A stretch of 64,000 nucleotides of DNA from the NCBI RefSeq assembly GCF_018613315.1, contig NZ_JAGGQL010000006.1, positions 101,384 to 165,383 on the forward strand, read 5' to 3'. Of this stretch, positions 45,663 through 54,828 are shown piece by piece. This DNA is from Bacillus sp. ISL-37. GTDB taxonomy: Bacteria > Bacillota > Bacilli > Bacillales > Cytobacillaceae. Each line of letters starts with the position of its first letter. Within the stretch, counting starts at the first letter, position 1. Position numbers and translations under genes: made by a program. The notes below the pieces were generated by a model, which did not search any database, was not told where the DNA came from, and was given only the letters and a program-made list of their open reading frames with translations.

Positions 45663-46385
45663 ATGATTGTTTCAATCAAAAATGTAAGTAAACGCTATGG
45701 TAAGCAAGACGTCTTAAAAAATATCAACCTAGAAATTAAAAGCGGCGAAATTTTCGGGTTGCTTGGACCTTCTGGAGCAGGAAAAACGACTCTCGTTCGG
45801 CAGCTCGTCGGTCTGGAAACGCCCAGCGAAGGTGAAAATTATCTTTTCGGCGAAAAGATGCCTTCCTTAAAACTTATTGAAAGGATTGGCTACATGGCTC
45901 AATCGGACGCACTCTATACCGAATTATCCGCTAAAGAAAATCTTGAATTCTTTGCCTCCTTGTTCGGTCTTAAGGGCACGCATCGAAAAAAACGCATTTT
46001 AGAAGTAATGCAGCTTGTCGACTTATCTGAACATCTTAACAAACTGGTAACCAATTATTCTGGCGGTATGAAACGTCGTTTATCGCTTGCTGCAGCACTC
46101 CTGCATGAACCAGAGCTGTTGATTCTCGATGAACCGACTGTCGGCATCGATCCCGTTCTGCGCCAAAGCATCTGGTCGGGTTTTTATGATTTGAAAGGAC
46201 AGGGAAAAACGCTGATCGTTACAACACATGTCATGGATGAAGCGGAAAAATGCGACAGATTGGGACTGATTCGAGATGGTGTATTAATCGCTGTAGGCAC
46301 TCCTGCAGAATTGAAGGAAAAGACTGGCTCTGCCAGCGTAGAGGAAGCATTTTTAGCATATGGAGGTGTTCAGCATGAGAATTAG
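45663..46385 (+). CDS. ABC transporter ATP-binding protein
   Basis: ATPase of an ABC-2 type exporter, 240 residues. Walker A GPSGAGKTT, signature YSGGMKRRL, Walker B LLILDEPTVGID and the switch histidine in TTHVMDEAEKCD are intact. ATG at 45663 behind AAGGATGGTGA. The 3' end overlaps the permease gene. The C terminus is short, as in DrrA/NatA-like exporters of drugs or lipids. Confidence 0.9.
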   Translation: MIVSIKNVSKRYGKQDVLKNINLEIKSGEIFGLLGPSGAGKTTLVRQLVGLETPSEGENYLFGEKMPSLKLIERIGYMAQSDALYTELSAKENLEFFASLFGLKGTHRKKRILEVMQLVDLSEHLNKLVTNYSGGMKRRLSLAAALLHEPELLILDEPTVGIDPVLRQSIWSGFYDLKGQGKTLIVTTHVMDEAEKCDRLGLIRDGVLIAVGTPAELKEKTGSASVEEAFLAYGGVQHEN

Positions 46386-47406
46386 CGCCTTAGTGATTAG
46401 AATTATCCGGCAATTCCTGAGGGATAAAAGAACACTCGCAATGATGCTCGTTGCCCCACTCCTGATCCTGACGATGCTCCACCTTGTTTTTAATGGAGAA
46501 AACTATATCCCGAAGATTGGTTTGGTCGAGGTTCCGGACCCTGTGATGGAGAAACTCGATATAGAAGAAGCAAAAATAACAGAATATGAGTCTGTGAAAG
46601 TTGCTGAAGAGGATGCATTGAACCAAAAAATCGATGGGTATGTTGTTTTTGAGGGCCCTATGCTGGATAAAATTGTACTCGAAGGCAGCGACCCATCTGT
46701 GAACGGCGCTGTTATGAAATGGTTCCAGCAGGCAACAAAAAAGCTGTTGCCTTCACAGGGACAATCGGAACTGAACGTCGATTATATCCATGGTTCAGAC
46801 GATATGAGCCAGTTTGATTATTTCGGACCAGTTTTGTTAGGATTCTTCGCCTTCTTTTTTGTGTTCATCATTTCCGGGATTTCTTTTTTACGAGAAAGAA
46901 CGAGCGGCACGCTTGAAAAATTGCTCTCTAGCCCGTTGAGGAAATGGGAAATCGTCATCGGCTATGTTCTAGGCTTCGGAATCTTCACGATGCTGCAGGC
47001 TACGCTGATTGCCTGGTATGCGATTTATATCCTGGGAATGCTGATGGAAGGTTCGTTCATCTATGTATTGCTGATCACTTTATTGTTATCGATGACAGCA
47101 CTGACGCTCGGCACCCTGTTGTCGGCGTTTGCGAATAATGAATTCCAGATGATCCAGTTCATACCGATCATCATCGTGCCGCAGTTTTTCTTCTCTGGTT
47201 TGATCAATCTCGATACGATATCTGATTGGCTGAGCTGGCTTGGACCGATCACACCACTCTATTATGCCGCCGAGGCTTTGCGTGATATTATGGTGAGAGG
47301 ATATGGATGGGATGCCATCTATGGCAATTTGTTCATGCTGGCCGGGTTTTCCGCTTTATTCATATTCCTGAATATACTAGCACTGCGGAAACACCGCGCA
47401 GTTTAA
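46375..47406 (+). CDS. ABC-2 type permease
   Basis: Membrane partner of the preceding ATPase, 343 residues. One N-terminal helix (about 22-40), a large extracellular loop to residue 150, then five helices with SFLRERTSGTLEKLLSSPLRKWEI between the first two, the coupling helix of the family. Start at 46375 behind GGAGGTG. It overlaps the ATPase gene by 11 bases. Confidence 0.9.
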   Translation: MRISALVIRIIRQFLRDKRTLAMMLVAPLLILTMLHLVFNGENYIPKIGLVEVPDPVMEKLDIEEAKITEYESVKVAEEDALNQKIDGYVVFEGPMLDKIVLEGSDPSVNGAVMKWFQQATKKLLPSQGQSELNVDYIHGSDDMSQFDYFGPVLLGFFAFFFVFIISGISFLRERTSGTLEKLLSSPLRKWEIVIGYVLGFGIFTMLQATLIAWYAIYILGMLMEGSFIYVLLITLLLSMTALTLGTLLSAFANNEFQMIQFIPIIIVPQFFFSGLINLDTISDWLSWLGPITPLYYAAEALRDIMVRGYGWDAIYGNLFMLAGFSALFIFLNILALRKHRAV

Positions 47407-47427
47407 CCGTGGTGAAAGGAGTAAACG

Positions 47428-48087
47428 ATGACAGATCACGACTTTAAGATTGATGAGTTGATGGAAGGAGAAGAACTGACTGATAAGCAAAAGAAAATCA
47501 TCATTTCTGCTATTGAATCCTTCTCTGAAAAAGGGTTTTCCGCTACATCAACCAGTGAAATCGCCAAAAAGGCAGGCGTCGCTGAAGGTACGATTTTCAG
47601 ACACTATAAAACGAAAAAGGATTTGCTGCTGGCAATTGTCGCTCCAGTGATGGCTAAGTTTGTGGCACCTTTTATCATAAAAGATTTGAAGAAGGTCCTG
47701 GACCAGGACTATGAGCATGTGGAAGACTTTCTTAAGGCAATGCTTGAAAACCGCCGGGAATTCCTGATTAAAAACCTCCCGACAGTTAAAATATTGGTGC
47801 AGGAAATTCCGTTCCACCCTGAATTGAAGAATCTCTTCAAGGAACATATCGGACTAAGAATCTACGAGCGATTCGAAAAGCTTGTGGAGCATTATCAAGC
47901 AAAAGGGCAAATCATTGAGATACCAGCTTACAGCGTGTTCAGGATGACATTTTCTGCGATCTTCGGCTATTTAATCGCACGCTATATGATCCTACCCGAA
48001 GCCGAGTGGGACGATGAAGCAGAGACAGAGCGGACAATACAATTCATCCTGCATGGATTGGCTGGACCGAATCACAGCAAAAATTAA
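47428..48087 (+). CDS. TetR/AcrR family repressor
   Basis: The helix-turn-helix TSTSEIAKKAGVAEGTIFRH is at about residues 42-61 of 219. The larger C-terminal domain is ligand-binding and not conserved enough to name a ligand. ATG behind AAAGGAG, 21 bases after the permease gene. It most likely binds the two identical palindromes before the operon and so controls its own synthesis and the exporter. Confidence 0.9.
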   Translation: MTDHDFKIDELMEGEELTDKQKKIIISAIESFSEKGFSATSTSEIAKKAGVAEGTIFRHYKTKKDLLLAIVAPVMAKFVAPFIIKDLKKVLDQDYEHVEDFLKAMLENRREFLIKNLPTVKILVQEIPFHPELKNLFKEHIGLRIYERFEKLVEHYQAKGQIIEIPAYSVFRMTFSAIFGYLIARYMILPEAEWDDEAETERTIQFILHGLAGPNHSKN

Positions 48088-48088
48088 A

Positions 48089-48166
48089 CCGGGCGTGGGT
48101 GAACTGCACCAAAATTGTTAGACACAAAACTAACAATGGAAGTGCAGTTCATGGGTGTCCGGTTTT
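48089..48166 (+). terminator. Long hairpin after tetR made of IS-like inverted ends
   Basis: CCGG closes the base (48089 and 48159). Inside, TGAACTGCAC (48100-48109) pairs with GTGCAGTTCA (48142-48151) and ATTGTTAG with CTAACAAT (48113-48137), followed by TTTTT. Both arms read inward as TGAACTGCAC-N4-ATTGTTAG, which resembles the termini of IS3/IS150-group elements. It probably terminates the operon. Confidence 0.7.
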
Positions 48167-48175
48167 TGGTTTATG

Positions 48176-48262
48176 AACTGGAAAAAATCGCGGATAATTT
48201 CCAGTTCGCCAATAAAATTGTGAACTCCGCCAATAAAATTAAATTTTCGCCAATAACTATAT
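48176..48262. repeat. 21-bp-period array, word TTCGCCAATAA, with hairpin
   Basis: CGCCAATAA-type units start at 48207, 48228 and 48248, 20-21 bases apart, next to a hairpin of CTGGAAA and TTTCCAG (48179-48204). On the minus strand the hairpin reads GAACTGGAAATTATCCGCG..., the same as in the array at 10969-11227. Convergent gap between tetR and the sugar dehydrogenase gene. Confidence 0.8.
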
Positions 48263-48329
48263 AAGTAATCCTCTTTTGGACCTCCAAAACAAGAATAGGA
48301 GCACCATTTCAGGTACTCCCCCATCATTT

Positions 48330-49427
48330 TTAACGTAAATCCTGCAGTTTTACACGATAAAGCTTGTCATCGCCTTCGCCTGGGGTGCCGCGGCCGTCGG
48401 TATTGTTGCTGATGAAATACAGATCATCACCTTCCACAATCACATCGCGAATCCGGCCTATTCCAGTGACAACTTCTCTTGTAGTTTTCGCAGCGAGGTC
48501 GAACTCACGTAATGCATTGCCCCTCAAAGTTGCAACATATAACTTCCCTTCATACGCCGCCATTCCTGACGGTGCCCATGTGTCGCTTCCAGAATGAAAA
48601 ATTGGCGTTTCCATGCCCTGCTTCGTGGCGTCACCGGTTATCTCCGGCCAACCGTAGTTCTTCCCTGCCTGTATCAGATTGATTTCATCTTGCGCGGAGG
48701 GTCCGTGTTCACTGGCATAGAGCGTTCCATCCTCTGACCAGGCCAGTCCCTGCGGATTGCGGTGGCCATAGCTGTATACATAGGAGTTTTCAAATGGATT
48801 ATCTGCCGGAACAGATCCATCAAGGTTCAGACGCAGGATTTTGCCGCCGAGCGAACTTAAATCCTGGGCGATATCCGGATTGGTTGCCGCATCACCTGCC
48901 GTGGCATAAAGCTTTCCATCCGTACCGATTTTCAGCCTGCCTCCATGATGGAAGCGTCCGCTCGGGATGTTATCCAGCAGCAGCTTGCCTTCCACCCATT
49001 CACCATTGTTCAACGTCAGTTCGACAATCCGATTGAACTGCCCGGTGCCATTCTCGTATGTATAATAAGCAAATGCCTTGTTCAACTGCTCGAAATCAGG
49101 AGCGAGCACAAAGCCAAGAAATCCGGCTTCAGCTGCTTGTGACAATTCCTTTTTAAAAGCAACCTTCTGCCGCTCTTTGGTGTCGCCTTCCACTTTTACA
49201 ATCGAACCCGGGCGTTCACTCAAGTAAAATGTCTCACCGCTTTTATTGATTGACCACGGCACTTCCAGATTTTCTGCAACAACCTCAAGCTGGTCGGCCT
49301 GAGCAATCGCTTCTTTGTCTTCTGGTTTTTGATTCACTTCACCTGCAGGCTTCGTTTCATCACCGCCGCTTGAACAGCCTGCCATCACCATCAGCATTGC
49401 TAGCAACACATACGAGAATCTTTTCAT
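48330..49427 (-). CDS. PQQ-dependent sugar dehydrogenase-like lipoprotein
   Basis: Six-bladed beta-propeller of the glucose/sorbosone dehydrogenase family, 365 residues. The signal peptide ends in a lipobox (VMAGCSS), so it is held at the outer face of the membrane. Family segments FHHGGRLKIGTDGKLYATAGD, YSYGHRNPQGLAW, SEHGPSAQDEINLI and NYGWPEITG are clear. It is of the Asd/YliI type that oxidises aldoses if PQQ is available; a PQQ pathway is not visible here. ATG behind AAAGGACG. Confidence 0.9.
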   Translation of the reverse strand: MKRFSYVLLAMLMVMAGCSSGGDETKPAGEVNQKPEDKEAIAQADQLEVVAENLEVPWSINKSGETFYLSERPGSIVKVEGDTKERQKVAFKKELSQAAEAGFLGFVLAPDFEQLNKAFAYYTYENGTGQFNRIVELTLNNGEWVEGKLLLDNIPSGRFHHGGRLKIGTDGKLYATAGDAATNPDIAQDLSSLGGKILRLNLDGSVPADNPFENSYVYSYGHRNPQGLAWSEDGTLYASEHGPSAQDEINLIQAGKNYGWPEITGDATKQGMETPIFHSGSDTWAPSGMAAYEGKLYVATLRGNALREFDLAAKTTREVVTGIGRIRDVIVEGDDLYFISNNTDGRGTPGEGDDKLYRVKLQDLR

Positions 49428-49460
49428 GACACACGTCCTTTCCTATATATAGTCCATTCT

Positions 49461-49520
49461 AAAATCAGAAGTCCTAATCCACTGAAAATCAGATGTCCTA
49501 ATCCTCAAAAATTAGATGTC
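49461..49520. repeat. Short direct repeats, 22-24 bp period
   Basis: Three copies of AAAATCAGATGTCCTAATCC-like sequence start at 49461, 49485 and about 49507. The third overlaps the stop of the phosphatase gene. Confidence 0.6.
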
Positions 49521-50372
49521 CAGCACCTTCATAATCGCTTTTCCGACACCGCTATCTTCATTCGTCAATGTTACTTCGCCGCATAGTTCTTTGATTTCCT
49601 GAGCTGCATTGCCCATCGCTACAGGTTTGCCGACTTTTTTAAGCATCGACACATCATTGAAATTGTCACCAAGCGCCATCGTTTCCTCCAGGCTGATTCC
49701 TCTTGAAGCTACGAATTTTTCCAGGGCAACTCCCTTTTGAGCGTCGAGGCTTGTGATTTCAATGTTCTCACGCCCGGATGAACTGACCGCAAGCTCTGAA
49801 ATTTCCTTCAGGCCATCCTTTGCGGCCTCCAGCTTGTCATCATCTAGCGAAAAAGCCAGCAGCTTGTAAATCTCATATTGGTCGTCCTCGAATAATTCGT
49901 CATAATGATCAATCTTCTTAATTAGTCCTTTATGCATTCTCTCCTCAGCAGCCTCAGCGATTTTTTCGATTGGCACTTCAGGATTTGCGGTTGAAAAAAT
50001 ATCAACGATGATCGTGATCGCCATATCCTCATCTTCAGTAAAGGTACCCTTGTTGGTGTAAACCTCGAAATAAACGCCGCTTTCCACAAGCCTTAGCGCT
50101 GCCTGCCGGGCCTCGGCTTTATTCAACGGGCTTGAAGAAACAATTTCCCCATCCTTCGAACGAACCTCGGCTCCATTCACACAAATCATTGGCAGTTTAA
50201 GACCTGATTCCTCAAGAACGAACCTTGCTTCCTGGAACGAGCGTCCGGTTGCGACAACGACTTCGACTCCCTGCTCTTTTGCTTTTAAAATCGCTTCCCT
50301 ATTCTCTTTAGTAATCTGCTGGGTAGCAGTCAATAGAGTCCCATCCATATCTGTAGCTATGCACTTAATCAT
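49512..50372 (-). CDS. Cof-type HAD phosphatase
   Basis: HAD-superfamily phosphatase of 286 residues. Motif I is DMDGTLL near residue 8, motif II VATGRSFQEA, motif III the lysine before GVALEKF-type text (DAQKGVALEKF), motif IV GDNFNDVSML. Sugar phosphates or flavin/pyridoxal phosphates are usual substrates, so no precise one can be given. ATG at 50372 (MIKCIATD) behind GAAGGTGAAG. Confidence 0.9.
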   Translation of the reverse strand: MIKCIATDMDGTLLTATQQITKENREAILKAKEQGVEVVVATGRSFQEARFVLEESGLKLPMICVNGAEVRSKDGEIVSSSPLNKAEARQAALRLVESGVYFEVYTNKGTFTEDEDMAITIIVDIFSTANPEVPIEKIAEAAEERMHKGLIKKIDHYDELFEDDQYEIYKLLAFSLDDDKLEAAKDGLKEISELAVSSSGRENIEITSLDAQKGVALEKFVASRGISLEETMALGDNFNDVSMLKKVGKPVAMGNAAQEIKELCGEVTLTNEDSGVGKAIMKVLDI

Positions 50373-50526
50373 TTCTTCACCTTCAGTCATTATTTTTCAG
50401 TATTAACAATCATGATAGACCTTCAAACTCTCGACAGCAAATAATACGTGTATATACTAGTGATCAAATTTGCAAGCTAGGTTCATATTGTCATCAAAAG
50501 ATTCCTATGCTATTATGAATCCTGTC

Positions 50527-50540
50527 TGCAATCGTTTGCA
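50527..50540. promoter_or_regulatory. LacI-family operator-like palindrome
   Basis: TGCAATCGTTTGCA has perfect TGCAA/TTGCA arms and the central CG of LacI/GalR-type sites, and 12 of 14 matches to cre. It lies 116 bases before the glucosidase gene. Confidence 0.5.
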
Positions 50541-50655
50541 CAAACCAATAATTTTTAATCATTTTACCTTGCTTCAATACATGTTGGAGCACAAAAGAGC
50601 GTACGTTAAATATCAATGTAAAACAGCAAGAGTAAATATAGAAATGAGGGTTCAC

Positions 50656-52308
50656 ATGAAACACACATGGTGGAAAGAGGCTGTTGCCTATCAGGTATAC
50701 CCAAGGAGCTTCAAAGATTCCAATGGCGACGGCATCGGCGATTTACAGGGAATGATTTCAAAACTTGATTACTTAAAGGACTTAGGAATCGATGTGATCT
50801 GGATTTGTCCGATGTACAAATCTCCTAATGACGATAATGGTTATGATATCAGTGATTATCAGGATATCATGGATGAATTTGGGACGATGGAGGACTTTGA
50901 CCGGCTGCTTGCTGAAACACATAAACGCGGCATGAAGCTGATTATTGATCTTGTCATCAACCATTCGAGCGATGAGCACCAATGGTTCATCGAGTCCAGT
51001 GAATCCAAAGACAGTCCTAAACGTGACTGGTATATCTGGCGAGATGGCAAGGACGGCGCAGAGCCAAATAACTGGGAAAGCATTTTCGGCGGTTCTGCAT
51101 GGGAGTATGACGAAAAGACAGGTCAGTACTTCCTTCACATCTTCTCCCGCAAACAGCCAGATTTGAATTGGGAAAACAAAGAGGTCCGTACTGCGTTATA
51201 CGATATGATCAACTGGTGGCTTGAAAAAGGGATCGATGGTTTCCGCGTCGACGCAATCAGCCACATCAAAAAAGAAGAAGGCTTGAAAGACATGCCTAAT
51301 CCTGAAGGAGTGCAGTATGTTTCTTCTTTTGACAAGCATATGAATGTCGATGGTATCCAGACATTCCTCGAGGAATTGAAGAATGAGACATTCTCCAAAT
51401 ATGACATCATGACAGTCGGCGAGGCAAATGGCGTCAGCATCGAGGAAGCCGATCTCTGGGTTGGCGAGGAACAAGGCAAGTTCAATATGGTATTCCAATT
51501 TGAGCACCTTGACCTGTGGGACTCTGAAAAGAAGGCCCTCGACCTGGCAAAATTGAAGAAAACTTTTACCCGCTGGCAGAAAGGGCTTGAAGGTCACGGC
51601 TGGAATGCGTTATTCATTGAAAACCATGATAAAGCCCGGATTGTTTCGACTTGGGGCGATGACAAGGACTACTGGCGCGAAAGTGCAACTGCGCTGGCAT
51701 CGATGTATTTCTTGATGCAGGGCACGCCTTTCATCTATCAGGGGCAGGAAATCGGCATGACCAATGTCCAATTCCCTTCAATTGAGGATTATGATGATGT
51801 CGCAATCAAGAACCTCTATAAAATCCGCCGTGAAAACGGTGTGCCACATGAAGAAATTATGGATTTCATCTGGGCAACTAGCCGCGACAACTCACGTACG
51901 CCAATGCAATGGAATGACTCATCCAATGCCGGCTTCACAACAGGCAAGCCTTGGCTCGGGATGAATCCGAACTACAAAGAGGTCAATGTCGAAAATCAGC
52001 TTAATGACCCTGACTCCATTCTTCATTTTTACAAAAAAATGATCGAAATGAAGAAGGCCAATGACATTTTCACTTATGGCACATACGATTTGGTTCTCGA
52101 AAATCATGAACAAATCTATGCTTATACAAGAACATTGGACGACAAGCAAGCCCTTGTCATCTCAAACCTTACAAACGAGCCAGCAGCAGTTGAATTCAAT
52201 GGATTCCCGCTTGAATCAAGCCAATTGCTGTTGAACAACTACAAGGTTGAAGAACAGGGACCGTCATTCACATTGAAGCCATATGAAACAAGAGTATATT
52301 TGAAGTGA
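50656..52308 (+). CDS. malL: Alpha-glucosidase (oligo-1,6-glucosidase, GH13)
   Basis: Intracellular hydrolase of isomalto- and malto-oligosaccharides. The nucleophile Asp is in DGFRVDAISHI, the acid/base Glu in TVGEANG and the third carboxylate in IENHDKAR. The N terminus WWKEAVAYQVYPRSF and length of 550 are typical of the GH13_31 group; trehalose-6-phosphate hydrolase is the main alternative. I start at ATG 50656 behind GAGGG; the frame is open 62 codons upstream without a site. No sugar transporter is adjacent. Confidence 0.88.
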   Translation: MKHTWWKEAVAYQVYPRSFKDSNGDGIGDLQGMISKLDYLKDLGIDVIWICPMYKSPNDDNGYDISDYQDIMDEFGTMEDFDRLLAETHKRGMKLIIDLVINHSSDEHQWFIESSESKDSPKRDWYIWRDGKDGAEPNNWESIFGGSAWEYDEKTGQYFLHIFSRKQPDLNWENKEVRTALYDMINWWLEKGIDGFRVDAISHIKKEEGLKDMPNPEGVQYVSSFDKHMNVDGIQTFLEELKNETFSKYDIMTVGEANGVSIEEADLWVGEEQGKFNMVFQFEHLDLWDSEKKALDLAKLKKTFTRWQKGLEGHGWNALFIENHDKARIVSTWGDDKDYWRESATALASMYFLMQGTPFIYQGQEIGMTNVQFPSIEDYDDVAIKNLYKIRRENGVPHEEIMDFIWATSRDNSRTPMQWNDSSNAGFTTGKPWLGMNPNYKEVNVENQLNDPDSILHFYKKMIEMKKANDIFTYGTYDLVLENHEQIYAYTRTLDDKQALVISNLTNEPAAVEFNGFPLESSQLLLNNYKVEEQGPSFTLKPYETRVYLK

Positions 52309-52315
52309 TATTAAA

Positions 52316-52350
52316 GGGAGTGCCGGATTTTAAATGGCACTCCCTTTTTT
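52316..52350 (+). terminator. Terminator of the glucosidase gene
   Basis: GGGAGTGCC and GGCACTCCC pair perfectly, with seven T after. The following 270 bases to the next gene hold a short palindrome AGGAGGATTCCTCCT-like (52438-52452) and nothing else I can name. Confidence 0.9.
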
Positions 52351-52618
52351 TCTGGTCTGATTTTTTCCAAAATTACTTTCATTCTTTTTCTCCCTCATTA
52401 AATAAGGTAATAGTCCTATTAAGAATTCACGCTAAATAGGAGGAATCCTCCTGAAAAAATTGAATTCTACATTAAGGTGGTTGATTGGCGTTTAGCTTGC
52501 TTGCTTTAGGAGAATATAACACAGGAAGGAATTGGGCCGAGAAAAGTGTTGGCAAAACAGGGGTTATGCATTAAAATAATTTTTGGCTTATAAATATGTA
52601 TTTAAGGGTGAAATCATT

Positions 52619-53980
52619 TTGGAAAAACCATTGCGTAAAACGAGATCTACCGGGGACTTATTAGCATTTATCATTCCCTCATTAATAGGAATATTTTTCT
52701 TTATGTTACCAATCTCTTATAACGGAGAAATAACAATACCTATCGCTGTCCTATCAGGATGGCTGCAGGACTTACTTGGCGGCTCACTGCCTGCGATCAT
52801 GACTGTAATCATTGTTCTGACCCTAATCGGAACATTATTAATTAAAACAATCAAACCGGAAATTCTTAACCGCAACCATTTTCTGAAAGCATTGTTTGAT
52901 GTTCCAGTAGTCTGGCTGGTTGCCAGGGTATTAGGAGCAATTTTTGCGGTAATGACTTTATTTCAATTAGGACCGGAAGCAGTTTGGTCACCTAATACAG
53001 GCGGACTGCTGCTCAACGACCTTTTGCCAATCCTTTTCTCTGTATTTCTTTTTGCAGGATTGTTCCTGCCTTTATTGCTGAACTTCGGCCTTCTTGAATT
53101 GTTCGGAACCTTGATGGCCAAGATTATGCGTCCGATTTTCACATTGCCTGGACGTTCTTCGATCGATACTCTTACATCATGGCTTGGAGACGGCACGATT
53201 GGTGTTCTCCTAACAAGCAAGCAGTATGAAGAAGGGTATTATACAAGAAGAGAAGCGGCTGTCATTGGGACGACATTCTCTGTTGTCTCCATCACCTTCA
53301 GCCTAGTCGTTATTTCGCAGGTTGGTCTGGCCAAGATGTTTGTACCATTTTATTTAACTGTGACACTTGCTGGAGTGGTTGCGGCTATTATCCTTCCAAG
53401 AATCCCGCCTCTGTCAAGGAAGCAGGATACGTATTATGTGGAGCAGAACAACGACTACTCTGAGGAGAACATTCCTGATGGCTATACACCTTTCTCCTGG
53501 GGTATGGCACAGGCTGTCGATAAAGCAAGCAGCAATAAGAGCTTTAAAGATTTCTTCCTTGCCGGAATCCGCAATATCCTTGATATGTGGATGGGTGTTG
53601 CGCCAATCGTCATGGCGCTCGGAACGCTGGCGCTGATTGTCGCTGAATATACACCAGTATTTCAATGGCTAGGAATGCCGTTCATTCCGCTGCTTGAGCT
53701 GATGCAGGTTCCTGAAGCGAAGGCTGCATCAGAAACATTGATCGTCGGCTTTGCGGACATGTTCCTTCCTTCCGTAATCGGTGCTGATATTGCAAGCCCG
53801 ATGACAAGGTTCATCATTGCGTCTGTTTCCGTCACACAGCTCATCTATATGTCTGAGGTCGGCGGCCTGCTGCTGGGTTCAAAAATCCCTGTCAGTTTCG
53901 GGGAATTGTTCATTATCTTCCTGCAGCGTACACTTGTGACATTGCCGATCGTTGTACTGGTTGCGCATATCATTTTTTAA
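52619..53980 (+). CDS. YjiH family membrane protein (nucleoside-recognition Gate domain)
   Basis: Polytopic protein of about 453 residues with ten or so hydrophobic helices. Two Gate-type segments are recognisable by GRSSIDTLTSWLGDGTIGVLL and FADMFLPSVIGADI. The family is found in Firmicutes and may carry a solute, but the substrate is unknown. The start is probably TTG at 52619 behind AAGGGTG; a TTG at 52583 extends the frame by 12 codons without a site. Confidence 0.8.
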   Translation: MEKPLRKTRSTGDLLAFIIPSLIGIFFFMLPISYNGEITIPIAVLSGWLQDLLGGSLPAIMTVIIVLTLIGTLLIKTIKPEILNRNHFLKALFDVPVVWLVARVLGAIFAVMTLFQLGPEAVWSPNTGGLLLNDLLPILFSVFLFAGLFLPLLLNFGLLELFGTLMAKIMRPIFTLPGRSSIDTLTSWLGDGTIGVLLTSKQYEEGYYTRREAAVIGTTFSVVSITFSLVVISQVGLAKMFVPFYLTVTLAGVVAAIILPRIPPLSRKQDTYYVEQNNDYSEENIPDGYTPFSWGMAQAVDKASSNKSFKDFFLAGIRNILDMWMGVAPIVMALGTLALIVAEYTPVFQWLGMPFIPLLELMQVPEAKAASETLIVGFADMFLPSVIGADIASPMTRFIIASVSVTQLIYMSEVGGLLLGSKIPVSFGELFIIFLQRTLVTLPIVVLVAHIIF

Positions 53981-54045
53981 GTGATGAAAATACTTAAAAT
54001 GAACGTGAATCGATCTTAATACAACCGAAAAGATGTAAAACTGCG

Positions 54046-54079
54046 AAAACCGGATGGCGAAATGCCAGCCGGTTTTTTT
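54046..54079 (+). terminator. Terminator of the YjiH-type gene
   Basis: AAAACCGG-TGGC and GCCA-CCGGTTTT pair, followed by T residues. Confidence 0.85.
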
Positions 54080-54089
54080 ATATTTCAGG

Positions 54090-54211
54090 AATTCCGCGAA
54101 AATGGGGTGGGATTCCGCGAAATCAGACCACAATTCCGCGAAAACTCACATTAATTCCGCGAATTTCTACGTTAATTCCGCGAACTGGAAAAAATCACTG
54201 ATTTTTTCCAG
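54090..54211. repeat. 21-bp-period array, word CCGCGAA, second copy
   Basis: ATTCCGCGAA recurs with CCGCG at 54094, 54114, 54136, 54157 and 54178 (steps of 20-22). It ends in hairpin CTGGAAAAAATC / GATTTTTTCCAG (54184-54211). It lies between convergent genes, with a terminator on each side. Confidence 0.9.
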
Positions 54212-54212
54212 C

Positions 54213-54242
54213 AAAAAAGAGAAGCAACACGCTTCTCTTTTA
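54213..54242 (-). terminator. Terminator of the Gly/Pro-rich protein gene
   Basis: AAGAGAAGC and GCTTCTCTT pair perfectly around AACAC; on the minus strand TTTTTT follows. Confidence 0.85.
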
Positions 54243-54274
54243 AAATACTCACCTGATTTAAAACAGCTTACTTG

Positions 54275-54775
54275 TTAGCACTGGAAAGATCGAATCTGTC
54301 TCAGGTCCATTCCGTAGTAAACCCATCCGCGGCGGCGGCTCCATCTCCAGCCGGCAATCGAATTGCGGCCGAGGAAGACTGGATAGAACCAGAAGCTTCT
54401 GCCATCAACCAGCCAGACGTATGTGTATCGGAACATACAACGTCTGATTCCACCTGGGTCTACTGCAAAGGCAGTCGCCTGTTCTTGCGGCACGTATGCT
54501 GGCGGCGGAGATGATGGCGGGCCTCCACCCTGGCCTCCGCCTGGCGAACCTCCTGGACCTCCAGGAAAGCTACCTGGTCCTCCTGGATACCCACCTCCGG
54601 GAATGCCACCGCCTTGACCGGGAAATCCACCACCAGGTATGCCTCCACCCTGGCCTGGAAATCCGCCTGGTCCCCCAGGGAATGTCCTTAGATCTTCCTC
54701 TTGGTAAAAGTCATATTCATCTTCAAATTGCTGATTTGGTCCATATGGGTAGAAGTTATTATAATACAAACTCAT
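54275..54775 (-). CDS. Glycine/proline-rich collagen-like protein
   Basis: A 166-residue protein in three parts: a Tyr/Asp/Glu-rich N terminus (1-31), a low-complexity Gly-Pro block (about 33-90, PGGGFPGQGGGIPGG-like, not a strict Gly-X-Y collagen), and a conserved aromatic C-terminal domain with GGIRRCMFRYTYVWLVDGR, WFYPVFLGRNSIAGW and GMDLRQIRSFQC. Two cysteines may cross-link. Similar architecture is seen in spore surface proteins of bacilli; a coat role is inference. ATG behind AGAGGGG. Confidence 0.8.
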   Translation of the reverse strand: MSLYYNNFYPYGPNQQFEDEYDFYQEEDLRTFPGGPGGFPGQGGGIPGGGFPGQGGGIPGGGYPGGPGSFPGGPGGSPGGGQGGGPPSSPPPAYVPQEQATAFAVDPGGIRRCMFRYTYVWLVDGRSFWFYPVFLGRNSIAGWRWSRRRGWVYYGMDLRQIRSFQC

Positions 54776-54828
54776 ATCCCCTCTCTAAAAGTCTTCCTTG
54801 TAATGTATGCAATACGACCAATTCGGTG

